Both the position numbers and the translations under genes were made by a program. From Ehretia macrophylla (taxonomy: Eukaryota > Streptophyta > Magnoliopsida > Boraginales > Ehretiaceae), in the NCBI GenBank assembly GCA_037974665.1, contig CM075783.1, forward strand, positions 45,655,318 to 45,719,317: a stretch of DNA of 64,000 nt, given 5' to 3'. Under the pieces are notes generated by a model. That model ran no database searches. It saw nothing but the letters and a program-made list of their open reading frames with translations, and was not told the DNA's origin. This document shows, piece by piece, positions 33,972 to 45,624 of the stretch; the first letter of the stretch is position 1, and each line of letters starts with the position of its first letter.

Positions 33972-36391
33972 TTAAATGGTCGTGAAGATTTGCATCTGAT
34001 TCAAGATGTGCTCAAAGTTGTCGGTGGATTTCTCAATTGGATGTGAATGCATCCCTTCGTAGGTTGTCACTACAATTCCTTCATCTTTAGACAACCTTTG
34101 AACTTGCTTCTTGACATTGCACCCTTGGTGAGTACATCGGTAGTAGCTTCTACATCATGACAAAATAAAGAAAATGCATGTTAATATTGCATGTACATTA
34201 ATCTCATTCCAATTGTTTGAATGAAAGCACACATGTTTAATTTAATACACAAACTCGATTAAAAATATATATGTTGTTATGCAACACATATACACATATA
34301 CATATATGCATGCATTATGCAATATATAAATTAACATCATCAAACTTACATATAAAGTTCAATTGTAGCATCTTTAGATAATCTCAATTTTGATGATATA
34401 TAATAAGTTATATAAAAACTTTATCATATAAGTGTCATTTGTTATGTATGTGTGTCTGTGTTATTTAACCAGATGTTCTATCGTAAAATTAATTGGTACA
34501 AAGTAGTGCAATTCATGATCTTATATACTAATTTTAAACATATTAATTTATTCATATAGAATAATTGGATTCTCCAAAAGACACAGACATACATATCGTT
34601 GTAGTGCACCAATAGAAATGACACTTCATTACATGATAAGGGTGTTCATTCTCCATTCAATATACCATGATGCATGCATGAAAACTAATTACGAATCAAG
34701 GTGAAGGGGGTGGTGAAACCTTACTTGGTGACATATAATATGGTCTTTCCTAAGTAAATCTATACAATATTCTCCCCATCATGCAAGCTTTTGTACGCTC
34801 AAAGCTTAAGGTTTGATATTTCAAGTATTCCTTTTTTTTTTGTTGCTAAATCAGCAAAGATATTCATTAAATGAACATGAAAACGTACAAAACAGAACAA
34901 TATCAAAAAATGAATGTTCTATCTATGAACCATCCATGACTTGCAAATAAACCTCCAATTCTGGGAATTGCTTTGGGCAACCTAAGTAGATGTATGCGGA
35001 GCAATCTTCAGAGCTAATCCGCCAGTTATTTGATCGATTTCTTGTACTGATCAATATTCAGAATCTAAAACTAGCCATGGATTTGGGAAGATGTTGGAAA
35101 GGAATATTCTTTTGTTGTTTTTCTTTTGTTTCTTAGGACTATTATAGCTTTTTATAGGTAACTGCCATGCCCGGCTTTTTTACATTCAACTATTCAAGCT
35201 CGTTGATCTTATATACTTTCAAAACATGAATTATGCTGCCCTCATAATCATTCCTGACCATGTTGTTCAGATGCAAATACTGCGTTTAGCAAAGGCCTTA
35301 CCCTAATAGTTTAATTCTCAACTCTTATGTTTTTGGAGTGTTAGACCCATTTAAATATATGTAACGGATAACAGCGGGACATATTGAAGAAGATTATATG
35401 TGGAATCAGCCATGAAAAAAAAGGAAAATGAAAATATATAACATATAAAGTAACACCGAAGTATAATTAGATATCTTCTTAAAACATTATTTGTTTTTTC
35501 AGTTGAGATGAGACGATTGGCTAGGATTGGTAAACCTAGCTAGGACTTTATTAATATTAAGATTGTAGATTTTGGTTCGACCTATATATATATTTTGTTC
35601 AATCGAAACTCATTTTGAATTAAGCTAGATTAGAGGTGCTAAATGGAAATGAAACTATAATTTTTTCGTTAATAATTAAGTAATTACTAAACATTCTTTG
35701 TTGTTGTGGAGGCACGAATTATGAATATTTCATGCATAAAAAATGATATACATTAAGCAATGAACCATCACAAGAAGAGTGTAAATTTAGCCCGCGTAAA
35801 TTGCCACTATATATAACTGGTAAAAAATGATTAAAACCATGAAAATCAATTCAAATATATATATAGTCACTTCTGATACATACAAACAATCTATTTATAT
35901 ATATCACCTTAATAATATATAACAATATTATTTCTACCCACGACACGAGTAATATATAACAATATTTTTTTGTATCCACGACCGGTCATATGATCATAAA
36001 TACATGCAAAAGAAACTGACCTCGGGAATTTATTGTTCTTCACTGCCTTCTGCCCATACTTCCTCCATCTATACCCATCATCTAGTATATCAACTTGGCT
36101 TCTTGTTTGAAAAGCATATCTAGGCTTTCTAATTTTCTTCTCCCCCTTTTTCTTTCCCCATTTTAGCTCATTTTCACCACCATTAATGGAGGTATCACTT
36201 TGAGATATATTATTAATCCCTTGATTAGGAACTTCCATGCTTGTCATCAACCCCAAGAATCCATTAGGTTTATGTTCACCTTGAAATACATGTTGAGCAT
36301 GAGAATTATTCACTGTGTTTATTAATGGAAAATGAGAAGATGATGTTGTTGTTGAAGATGAAGTGTGAAAAATTGGTGGATAATTCTCCAT
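33972..36391 (-). CDS. WRKY transcription factor, group IIc, WRKY75-like (182 aa)
   Basis: Nuclear regulator that binds W-box (TTGAC) elements; its relatives act in senescence, phosphate starvation and defence. Two exons, 36021-36391 and 33972-34149, join in frame (549 nt) at the conserved R/S position (KFPR|SYYRC). WRKYGQK is at residues 109-115, and the zinc finger is C-x4-C-x23-H-x1-H (C129, C134, H158, H160), the group IIc/I spacing. The lead-in KIRKPRYAFQTRSQVDILDD is typical of the WRKY75/24/56/43 clade. The N-terminus is Ser/Thr/Asn-rich (MENYPPIFHTSSSTTTSSS). All domain residues are kept and no break is seen. The intron (34150-36020) carries a retroposon remnant near 34832-35100. The ATG follows a (GA)n leader at 36403-36438, and a GGTCAA (W-box reverse) at about 37125 could allow self-regulation; that last point is inference. 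Confidence 0.93.
34832..35110 (-). mobile_element. poly(A)-tailed retroposon remnant in WRKY intron
   Basis: On the minus strand the end reads TTAATGAATATCTTTGCTGA then TTTAGCAAC and A10, the form of a plant LINE 3' end. Upstream (to about 35110) there is sequence of higher G+C content than its neighbours but no intact domain. I cannot tell LINE from SINE, and the left limit is approximate. Confidence 0.4.
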
Positions 36392-36402
36392 TGGAGATGG
36401 AT

Positions 36403-36403
36403 G

Positions 36404-36438
<35 letters not shown>
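36403..36438. repeat. (GA)n tract in WRKY 5' leader
   Basis: GA repeats just upstream of the WRKY ATG; read on the gene's strand this is a (CT)n leader. Confidence 0.9.
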
Positions 36439-36439
<1 letters not shown>

Positions 36440-36440
<1 letters not shown>

Positions 36441-38191
36441 TTAAGGATTTTAAAAGGGATTTGTGCAAATGGTTAATTTGGTATTTATAAATAGGAGATA
36501 TTATTAATAGTTGGACTAAGGTGGCGGCTTGATGTGGCTACACTTACAGTAGACTTATCCTATGTTTGATGCCGTAAACGGCACGGAAATTCAAAAGAGC
36601 TTGGTAAAAATGGTAGTTATTTTAGCAGAGAAACTCTTTGGTCCAAACGTTTTAGTCATTTGATATTAGTGGGTAAGATCCCTTCTCTTCTGTAAGTTGG
36701 ACCCAAGTTTAAGTATTTTTGAGTGTGGGTAGGAAATTTATTTATGCGTTGAGTTTAAATTAATTAAGAATTTATTCTCTTTCAAATTAGGCCTAACTTG
36801 AAATATATTTTTTTTTGAGATGATCGTATGTCATGAAATTCAAACCCTAATATGAGTTTAAAAAACTTCTCATGAGTGTTTTCCGTCCTAAAATTTGACA
36901 AAAAAATGTGACTAGTTTCATGATTATGGCTGCGATAAATCCAACCACAATGAGCTCAAGATTTTTTCATACAAATTCTTTTGGGTGAATTTGACTTATA
37001 ACTTCTTTCTCATATCTAGGACTAGTCTCTTGAAAAGATGAATTCTTATACAAAAAAGATCATTTCCACAGACTAGTCTCGCGAGCATAATCTCATGTTA
37101 TATATATATATTGAATCTTTTTCCGGTCAAAGCACGAGCATTCAAATGAAGCAAAGAGAAAGATTGTTTATGTCACACGAGCTTCACATATCAATGCTTA
37201 ATAGCCCTCATGTAAATGTAAAGCGTATTTAATGTCCAAAAGATTTTCTAATTTTTGTTAAACATGAGAATGTTAAATATCACTTATTTTTTATTACTCA
37301 TATATTATTTCTTAGGTGTACGTTAGTTAAGTGTATACTAACTAAATATGCACGTACGAAATAATAAATAGATGATAAAAAAAGAAATAATATATAACAA
37401 CTCACAATTTTATTTCATCATCAGTTGCCTTAGTTTTTCCATACATTTTTTCCACTTGAGGACTTCAGTAGCGATTAATTAACACACACAACACACCTCA
37501 TATATATATATATAATACTTAATTTTAGTGTATCAAAATGTCGTACATCATAAATCCTTCTTTAATAATTTAAACTACAATATGTAACTAACGAGAATTG
37601 ATCTCGTGACCTCTCGCATACGCAGCGAGTAATTTATCACTGGATCAAATTATGCCCTAACGAAAATAATTTAAACTTTTAAAATAAAGAAATTAACAAA
37701 ACGATTGGCAAGTGATATCGAATTATTAACTGTTTCAAATATTTCGTAGCTCATTCCACGCAAGTATAGTTTGTATCGATCTCAACTAAACATTAATGTT
37801 GCTAGCTATAAATTCTGCATGAGCTGAGATGAACTCAAGTATAATTATGAAGCAGTTGTTTTCGTTGTGCTTAAATGCAAACCAAGGAAATCTATTCAAA
37901 ACGTGAAATCCGCCATACAATGAAAGAGACACCCGCCCGTCTAACATTTGAAAAAGTGATTCGCAAAAACCAATCCTAGTCAAAAACTGGAATATTAGCC
38001 TCCAGACCCACGTGTTGAGTTGCCAGGCTATGAAAACTACGTACTAGAAGTCATGCTGGCATGGTGGCTAGTTGCCTTCTTCGTAGCTTCAGGTATATGA
38101 TCATGCCCCGCCAATTAAGCTAGTTAGTAGCTAAAAAACAGCTTCTTTAGTGATGGGACAACTCCTAAGAAGCCTTTCGGCTGCTAATTAA
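36440..38191. other. intergenic stretch, no gene seen
   Basis: WRKY promoter side and AT-rich DNA. The stretch at 37590-37660 (GATCTCGTGACCTCTCGCAT) looks like part of a dispersed repeat, without clear limits. Confidence 0.45.
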
Positions 38192-38596
38192 GGCTCCGTT
38201 TGTGTGCTATAAAATAACTTATTTAAAATATTTTTAGTGAAAAATATTTTTTTGACTCTATTTGTTTGTCATAAAATAAATTATTAGGATAAAATATTAT
38301 CTTGAAAAATAGAATACTAAAAAATATTTTATAGTATTTGGATATACAATGAGTTCCGTAAAATATTTTCTTCTTTTAAAAGACATAAAAATATTTTTTA
38401 TAATTTTGTACTAGTCGCAATTGTTGACCGAAAAATATTTTACAGTTGACCAAAACACTAAAAAAATTAAGCAAAAACAACCGCAATTGTTGACTGAAAA
38501 ATATTTTACAATTAATTAATTTTTCGGTATTACTAAATACTAAAAAATCTAAAAAATATTTTCGGAAAAAATATTATACGGCAAACAAACGGAGCC
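38192..38596. mobile_element. Tourist-type (PIF/Harbinger) MITE, 405 bp
   Basis: Starts GGCTCCGTTTGTGTGC and ends CAAACAAACGGAGCC, which are inverted repeats of about 15 bp with one mismatch. TAA directly flanks both ends (38189-38191 and 38597-38599), the 3-bp TWA duplication of this superfamily. The inside is AT-rich with repeated AAAATATTTT blocks and no coding capacity. Confidence 0.85.
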
Positions 38597-38656
38597 TAAG
38601 GTGCCTAAACATTATAGAAGCAATTGTTAGCATAGCAACTTCCATTATTATTAAGT

Positions 38657-39056
38657 GGGTAAATTTTACACTTAGTTCCCATTATTTACATATTTTTTAA
38701 GATAGTACTTAATATTTTAAAAGAGTCATAGTGATTTTTAATGTTTACAAAAATTATTAAAAATAGTTCATATTATTCAAATCTAGTCAATTTGGTCTTT
38801 ATTATTTTTAAAAAAATTTAATTTAGTTCCTATTGTTTTCTTAAAAAAATTCAATTAAGTCATTGCACATGACCTCTATTTAAGGACTAAATTAAATTTT
38901 ATAAGAAATAGTAAGTACTAAATTGACTAGTTTTGAATAATAAATACTAATTTGAATCACTTTATAAATATTAAGGGACTAATATGATTTTTTAGAACAT
39001 TAAGGACCAACTTGAAAAAAGTTATAAACAATAGGGACTAAGTGTAAAATTTACCT
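38657..39056. mobile_element. Mutator-like foldback MITE, 400 bp
   Basis: The left end (GGTAAATTTTACACTTAGTT) and right end (reverse complement AGGTAAATTTTACACTTAGT) match, and pairing continues inward as diverged arms (for example AGTACTTA... against the reverse of TAAGTACTA). The flanks TTATTAAGT (38648-38656) and TTATGAAGT (39057-39065) are a 9-bp duplication with one mismatch, the length typical of Mutator-like elements. No ORF. It sits only 60 bp from the Tourist-type MITE. Confidence 0.7.
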
Positions 39057-40032
39057 TTATGAAGTCAATAGGTCGGTCGTTATATTTTAATCCAATTTTC
39101 AAGAAAGTATATAGCATTATAGTATTACGAGTAAGATCAATAGTGGATAAATAATAATGATATAACTATATGATATCTATTTTTAACAATATATATAAAT
39201 TATTTCATCGTACAATTTTACCATTATTGATCTCCGATCTTTTATAATAATGTTATAACGGATCAAAGTAAAAACTTAAGATAACATTAAAAATTAAAGT
39301 TGGCGGTTGCTTCGTAGAGGGGAGGGATCGACCTTTTGTTAGAGGAGTTTTGATAGATAGAGCTCGTTTAAAGAGCTTCGAGTAAAAATAGCACTTGGGC
39401 GAGTTATTGCGGGAAGTATCAAGTGTACTTAAAGACATTAATTAACTTTGATTTGTAACACATACAATGATACAAACAATCTAATTTGCATCTTTTTAAT
39501 TTGCTTATTTTTGTTTTAAATTGGATAGATCATTGTTCTATATTTCTCCTGCATCATGAATAAGTATTATTGGAATAAAACGAACAAAAAAACCATGAAA
39601 TCTTCTGAATAAAACTGAGGTCAACAATGGATAGAAATATGTTATCAACCAAGAGATATAGAGGTTTTGTATAATAAACAAAACGAGTCGATTTAATTAG
39701 TCAGTCAAATATTGGCACCTAAAGTAAAAGTGTCAACATAATTTCTGTTCAAAGTAGCGTGTTATATAATATTCTGATTTTGATAGAAAAGAAAGAATTC
39801 AATGAATGTGGAAAATGTAGAACTAACGACTGTTCTTAGTCCATTTTTTTGGACTATTGACTACGCACACGAAGGGGAAAAAGGATATTGGGGAAAGAGA
39901 GCTTGGAGATTTTCATTGAGTGGAATCATGACATGTTTCTTCCACTTTACAGAATGTGAATTAATTTCACTAAGCTAGGTGGTGGTGGTGTTGCATTCAT
40001 ATGCCTATGTGGTATATATTCTCTCATTGGTA

Positions 40033-40211
40033 GGGACGAGAATGGTTAAATTTTAAATTCGAAATTGATAGATATTTGATAAAAAATTAATAGGGTATTC
40101 GTTAAGATTTGATTTTTTCAAAAAGTAACTGATGAGTAAATCGATAAGTTTTGATTTTAGAAATTGAAAAAAAAATTAAAATTCGAAACTCGATTATTAA
40201 TTTAATAAAAA

Positions 40212-40242
<31 letters not shown>

Positions 40243-41632
40243 TGGTAATTAAAATGATAAAAATTTGAACTAAACTAAAAATAAAAAAAAAAGTGGATTA
40301 ACCTCAATTAAAAGAGATGGGCTAAGCCCATTAGACGAATATTTATACTCTTAAAAATTATCAGTTTTACCTGAGAATTAATTTTTTTTTTTGCATAACT
40401 TCTTGATTTTTTTATTTTTGCTCATAAAATCATTATGTAATTTATTTCAAATTTTATCATTGGTTTAGATTCTTTTATTTTTTGTTTCTTTACATTTAAT
40501 TTTTACATTTAAATTAATTTTCTGACATTTTTTAAGGTTTTTTATTTTAACTAATTTTTTATTTTTTTAGTTAAACGGTTACGGTTAACCACAGTTTTTT
40601 GAATCTTTAACAGCTACGGTTATGGTTAGTGATTTTAAAAACTGTTGGGTTTTGGTTACGGTTATGGTTATTGGTTTGCTAAACGATTTTGATTACGATT
40701 TTGTCATTTTTTACGATTATCCGTACCGTTGTCATTCTTATTCATTGGTTGGCATGAGGTATAATATGAGAGTGATTTATAAATTAGCGTTAAGGTATAA
40801 CTAACGATTCAGATTAACTATTTATGTTAGTCATAAATTTGATGTTCAAAACAGGTACTTTTGAGACTATAATGCTAATTTTATTTGTAAATTTGAAATA
40901 TTGCGTTGGAACGCATTACAGTCAGCATCGTGCTCATGTTTCATTTATGAAACCCATTATTTAACACTATCATTAACCGTAACCAAAATTGATTATCGTA
41001 ACTTATAATTATAGTTGTAATCATAATTATATAAGTTTGAAAATCACTAATTATAATCGTAACCATTAAAAATTCATGAACTGCAGGAAGCCATAACTGT
41101 AATGGTTTACTTTAAGAAAAATAAAGAATTAGTTTAAATAAAAAATCAATCTATAAAAATATAAAATAAATTAATTAATTTAAATGTCCAAAAAAAATCC
41201 AAGAATAAAATGAATAAAAATCCATTCGCAAGAAGATGATAATGAAATTCGAAATAAATTATAAAATCAGTCCAGCATGTGTTCACAAATAAATATTCAT
41301 TCCAAATAAAACTAAAATGGATAAAATATACATATTCATATACAATAAGATAATAAAATAGAATTAAAAAAAAAAAACTGACAAATGTAGAAAGAGAGAA
41401 TTCAGGACAATGATAAAAATGTGCAACTTATTTAATTAGGGTTTAGACATTTAGGTAACTTAGTAATTGAGTTTTGATTTTTTTAACATCTAATTCCAAA
41501 ATTTATTGAATTATATGTCGGTCATCTTTTATAAAAATCAAAATCTAATGAATAACCTATCATTAACATACTTATTGTCAGACGTATACCTATCGATTCC
41601 GATTTTAAACTCTACCGGCCACTGTCATCCCC
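40033..41632. mobile_element. 1.6-kb long inverted repeat (foldback element)
   Basis: The two halves are reverse complements over roughly 600 bp each, with moderate divergence. Matching pieces: GGGACGAGAATGG with the right-end GGGGATGACAGTGG; AATTGATAGATAT with AATCGATAGGTAT; TATTCGTTAAGATTTGAT with TATTCATTAGATTTTGAT; ACATTTAAATTAATT on both arms; and GGTTACGGTTATGGTTA-type sequence at 40560-40720 with its reverse at 40975-41105. The loop is about 40730-40970. A (TA)n run at 40216-40241 lies in the left arm only. No transposase is visible and I could not find a convincing target duplication. Confidence 0.75.
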
Positions 41633-42890
41633 GATTATCACGACAGTCATGATAGTAAAACATTATGGCAGAGAGGAGGCATGTAAAATAATTCTGCAGA
41701 TTGCGAGACAAAATTTCTTCCCCACGTGAAGTTGAAAGGAATTTGTTGGTAGTAAGAAGACAAGAGAGATTTCAAAAGTCTCATGTTGCATGCAATTGAC
41801 CTTAGGGCGCTTTCGAATTTATTCACGTATAAGTGAACCCTTGGACATCATCGATCTCTATCATTTTGTACTACTACACCTCATATATAGTTGATCTTGA
41901 CTGGTGGCATGGAAATGGCAGATATATATAGTTGTAGTTTTCTTCACGTCAGAGATATAGTTTTGAAACACGTTAATGCAAGAAAATGATCTTTTTTTTT
42001 TGTTGAATCAAAAGGTATATATAAAACTGGATTTCAACATCAGAGATGTCGTAATGTTGAAAAATTTTAACATGTGAGGCCACACATGTAAATATTTAAA
42101 TATGTTGTGCTATTTATTAATTAAGTCTAATTAAAGTGATTTAATTAATAATTAAGTTTAGGCTTGTGGGTATAATTATCATGGAATTAATGTGTAGATA
42201 CATAATTAGTGATATTTCTAATTTGATGAGGAACCAAATTAGAAATATCTAAAACTTAAAATATATATTAGGGTTATGATCTCTAAATTGTATGGACTGT
42301 TGTTTTTCTCTGCATTCCCATCAACAGAAAAAAAAAGACTATACCCCTGGCAAAAGTTCGTACCTATTTGGAAGATCACAACCCGTTCATCTACCTCTGG
42401 CAATGAATTCAGGTACGTTTCCGTTTTTTGTATCTCCTTATTCTTTTGATTTGACATGATTAGTAAAAGTGAATATGAATTTGTTAAAGGATCTGTAGAA
42501 ACATATTTTAAGTCTCTTTTGAGTTAAATTTCTGAAATTCTTAATGTTATTAATTAGGGACTGTGAACATGTTTAATCATATTTGCCAAATCCTAACACG
42601 TAATGCATGACATCATATGGGATTTCATCCTTGACTAGGGTATTTCAGTGGCAGGTTGAGTATAAGGTCAGTGCAAATTATAGTTCCTTTTTAAAATACA
42701 AGTGTATCACGATATTGTATTTTGGTATGTGAAATTAATTAGCACCTATTGAAAAAAATTATTTATATGTTTATAAAATTGTATGTGAAAGTTTGATCCC
42801 ACTAAAGCAATCTTAGATCAGCTCCTGAGATATTTATAAATTTCCATACTTGAATGTACGCGTGCCTTTAGTTGATCAACATGTCATGAC
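41633..42890. other. intergenic stretch, no gene seen
   Basis: No supported gene. A T11 run at about 41993-42002 followed by GTTGAATCAAAAGG may be the poly(A) end of a minus-strand retroposon scrap. Confidence 0.4.
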
Positions 42891-43075
42891 ATGGGCGGCG
42901 CCATGTCTTAGTAAATGGGGTTACAATCTTCACTTGCCTTAAATATTTATTAAAAGTATATGTATTTTTAAGTTAAAAATCAATTTATTCTACAGTAAAA
43001 AATATATTTATATATAAATATTAAATTGCGTAATTTTAACACTTGAACTGAACTAAAATTATAAATCCGTCCTTA
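42891..43075. mobile_element. short hAT-type MITE, 185 bp
   Basis: GTCATGAC (42883-42890) and GTCATGAT (43076-43083) flank the piece as an 8-bp duplication with one mismatch. Its ends are ATGGGCGG on the left and, in reverse complement, TAAGGACGG on the right, of the same general form as the other hAT-type elements here. The inside is AT-rich. The terminal repeats are weak, so this call rests mainly on the duplication. Confidence 0.5.
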
Positions 43076-43239
43076 GTCATGATTGTTTGCATCAAAGCCA
43101 ACTGCTGAAAAATTCCCTACCAATTCTGAAAACTATTACCTGGTAAACGTGTTGGTAGTATTTTAGATTATTATATTGTTGAAGTTTCCTACTTTCTTTC
43201 CAGTCAAGCGTTTCTGGAACATTAGGTGGATATATATAA

Positions 43240-43420
43240 TATTTTGGATGACGTGAAAATTCAACTGGTGAAGTTCGATCATTAAATTATTCAACAGAGT
43301 TTAATTAATCTTCAATTGAGTGTAGTGATACGTTTCATATATGTACCAAGTCAGTCAAAATGAAATTCTAAAACAGTAAAAAATTCTAAAACACATGATT
43401 GTAAGAGTTGGATTCACGTT
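43240..43420. repeat. dispersed repeat, copy 2
   Basis: Shares ordered blocks with about 905-1085 (TTTTGGATGACGTGA, TTCAACTGGTGAAG, CTTCAATTGAGTGTAGTG, CAAGTCAGTCAAAAT). No terminal structure is seen. Confidence 0.45.
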
Positions 43421-44378
43421 TATGTTCATGTTGTCACATTATATTCAAGGATTTGTATTGGAAAGAAGAAAGCAAATTACACTAGCTTACAGAGTTCAAG
43501 TTTTTCTTCAATATTCCCCTAATCCTTCAAGGACTTCCAAGCCAAGTCTCTATTTGGTGTGCACGTACAATCCACTCATTGAAATGGAAAAAATTTACCA
43601 ATGGCTTGACATGACAATCACTTTTGAACTTTGAGACCGCAATCATATTAAAAGAGGTAAAATCTTGACCAACTTCGCAGCCATACTCTTTTTACTCCTC
43701 TAGAAACAAAGAGTTTGTTCAAAATTAAATTCGAGTGTTATTTTAATGATGGAACGTTTGAATATAAGTTGAAGGTTGGTATCAAGTTTAAACCGGTTAG
43801 AAAATAGAAAAATATTCGGTTAGCCTGTTTGATTGTCACTCTAAGAGATACATTAGGTGAGCTCTACATGTGTAGGGCCCACCCCGTATAAGTGAGACTG
43901 ATGGTCAGTCAGACTGACCAAAGAGTGCTGGAGACCAATTTTGATAGATTGTATGTTTAGTTGATCTAGATTATAAAAAGGATGGCCCATTAATTGAATT
44001 TGAGGCACCTTTTCGGTATTTCAGCCCACAAGTTTTGGTTACGGGTTGTTGGTGGTTCAGACTCGTTTGGAAACCGTGAATCCGTCCTTTAATTGGGCCT
44101 GTGCAAGCTTATTTAAATTTTTTATTTGGCCCACTTTTGGTTAAATTTTTCAGGACATGACGCTTTGGTTGTGATTTTCTTTTGGGCCTTTCTCGTAGTC
44201 GTTTATGTATTTTTCCAAATCAAATAAAGTCTTGGTCCCGAGTCAGGTATATGGATTTAATAACGTTATTCGGAGACCAAGTCAAGAAGTATCATGCATG
44301 GTTGCCCTGTCCTTTCTCTTAACTTTAAAACCCCCGCCCTCGCTCGAGGGGTCTTTTCTTAATTGTTTTGGTCTGAGA

Positions 44379-44976
44379 TAGTGGTGGACCCACATACCTG
44401 GTCTTAGGGTGTACACTATAGTATGGGTCACGGGGTCAAAAACAAGGAATTAGAGTGCTTATTTATGTATTAATTAATACTTGATTTAAACACATTATAA
44501 AATAAATTGAATCTTTAAGTGCAGAATAACAAAACAACAAAAACTAATTCAATCTATTAAAAAAATAATTAAATTAACTATAAAAGATAATAATAATAAT
44601 AAACAACTAAAACTGAAAAAAAAAATCATCAATTAAAATAACATTAATAACCATAATTAGAAACCATATCTAAAAATGAGAAATAAAAATGACTAGTTTT
44701 GAATGTGAAGAAATATTGATGCATGAATTTTGGATATATTTGTTTACTAAAAAATAATTTAATTAGAAAAAAGTATATGTAATTATTATACTGGGAGAAA
44801 AAAGCTTTTGACTAAGAAAAGATGTAAAGAAACTTGAATCTCGGTAGATGAAGGCTAAAAAGTTATATTTTTTTAAAAAAATAAAAAATAAAAAGAGATA
44901 AAATTATCATAATACCCTCTCTAGTAATCTAGGGTGTGCACTTGCACACCTACCATACAACATAGGTCCGCCTCTG
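44379..44976. mobile_element. hAT-type MITE, 598 bp
   Basis: GTCTGAGA occurs exactly at 44371-44378 and again at 44977-44984, a perfect 8-bp target duplication. The left end is TAGTGGTGGACC and the right end, in reverse complement, CAGAGGCGGACC (9 of 12 match), the CAGRGGCGGA-type terminus of plant hAT elements. The inside is AT-rich with no ORF. Confidence 0.85.
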
Positions 44977-45624
44977 GTCTGAGATGAAAAATGATCACTA
45001 ATTATTCCTATAAAGAGCCATTTCTTCTTTTAGCTCAATACAAGTGAAGTCTCACTTAAGTATTTATATTTATCTCATTTTAAATATTTTTTTACCCTCA
45101 AACGGGTAGCATGTATTTTTTCTAAAGAAAGAAAAACGAAAAACATGGAAGAAATGATCGTGCAATATGCATTACTAACAAAATATCATTATTAGAAAAA
45201 TTTACGATAGTCAATTAATAATACAGTTATTTAATTTTTATAATTAAAAATTTAAATTATTTTATAATAATTGTATTACAACTTCACCATTAATAATCGA
45301 ATCGAGTTTGATACATCGCCCCTCCCGGAACGCAAAGAAAACACGGCTTATTGTCTTTAATCCACACACAACAAATAACAAACAATAATCGATCTTATCG
45401 AATAACCAAAGCCGCCAACCATAGCTGTCCGAAACAAGTCCAATAATTTCAAAACCGTATCGTCCACGCAAATAATTTCATCACACCCCTAAACTTCAAT
45501 AATTTTAACTATAAAAACAGCATTAAAAATATATCGATTTCCACACTAATTATTATACTTAATTAAAAACGCGATAAATTGATAATATATCATCTTCTTT
45601 TTCACATCGATCTATACAACAAAA

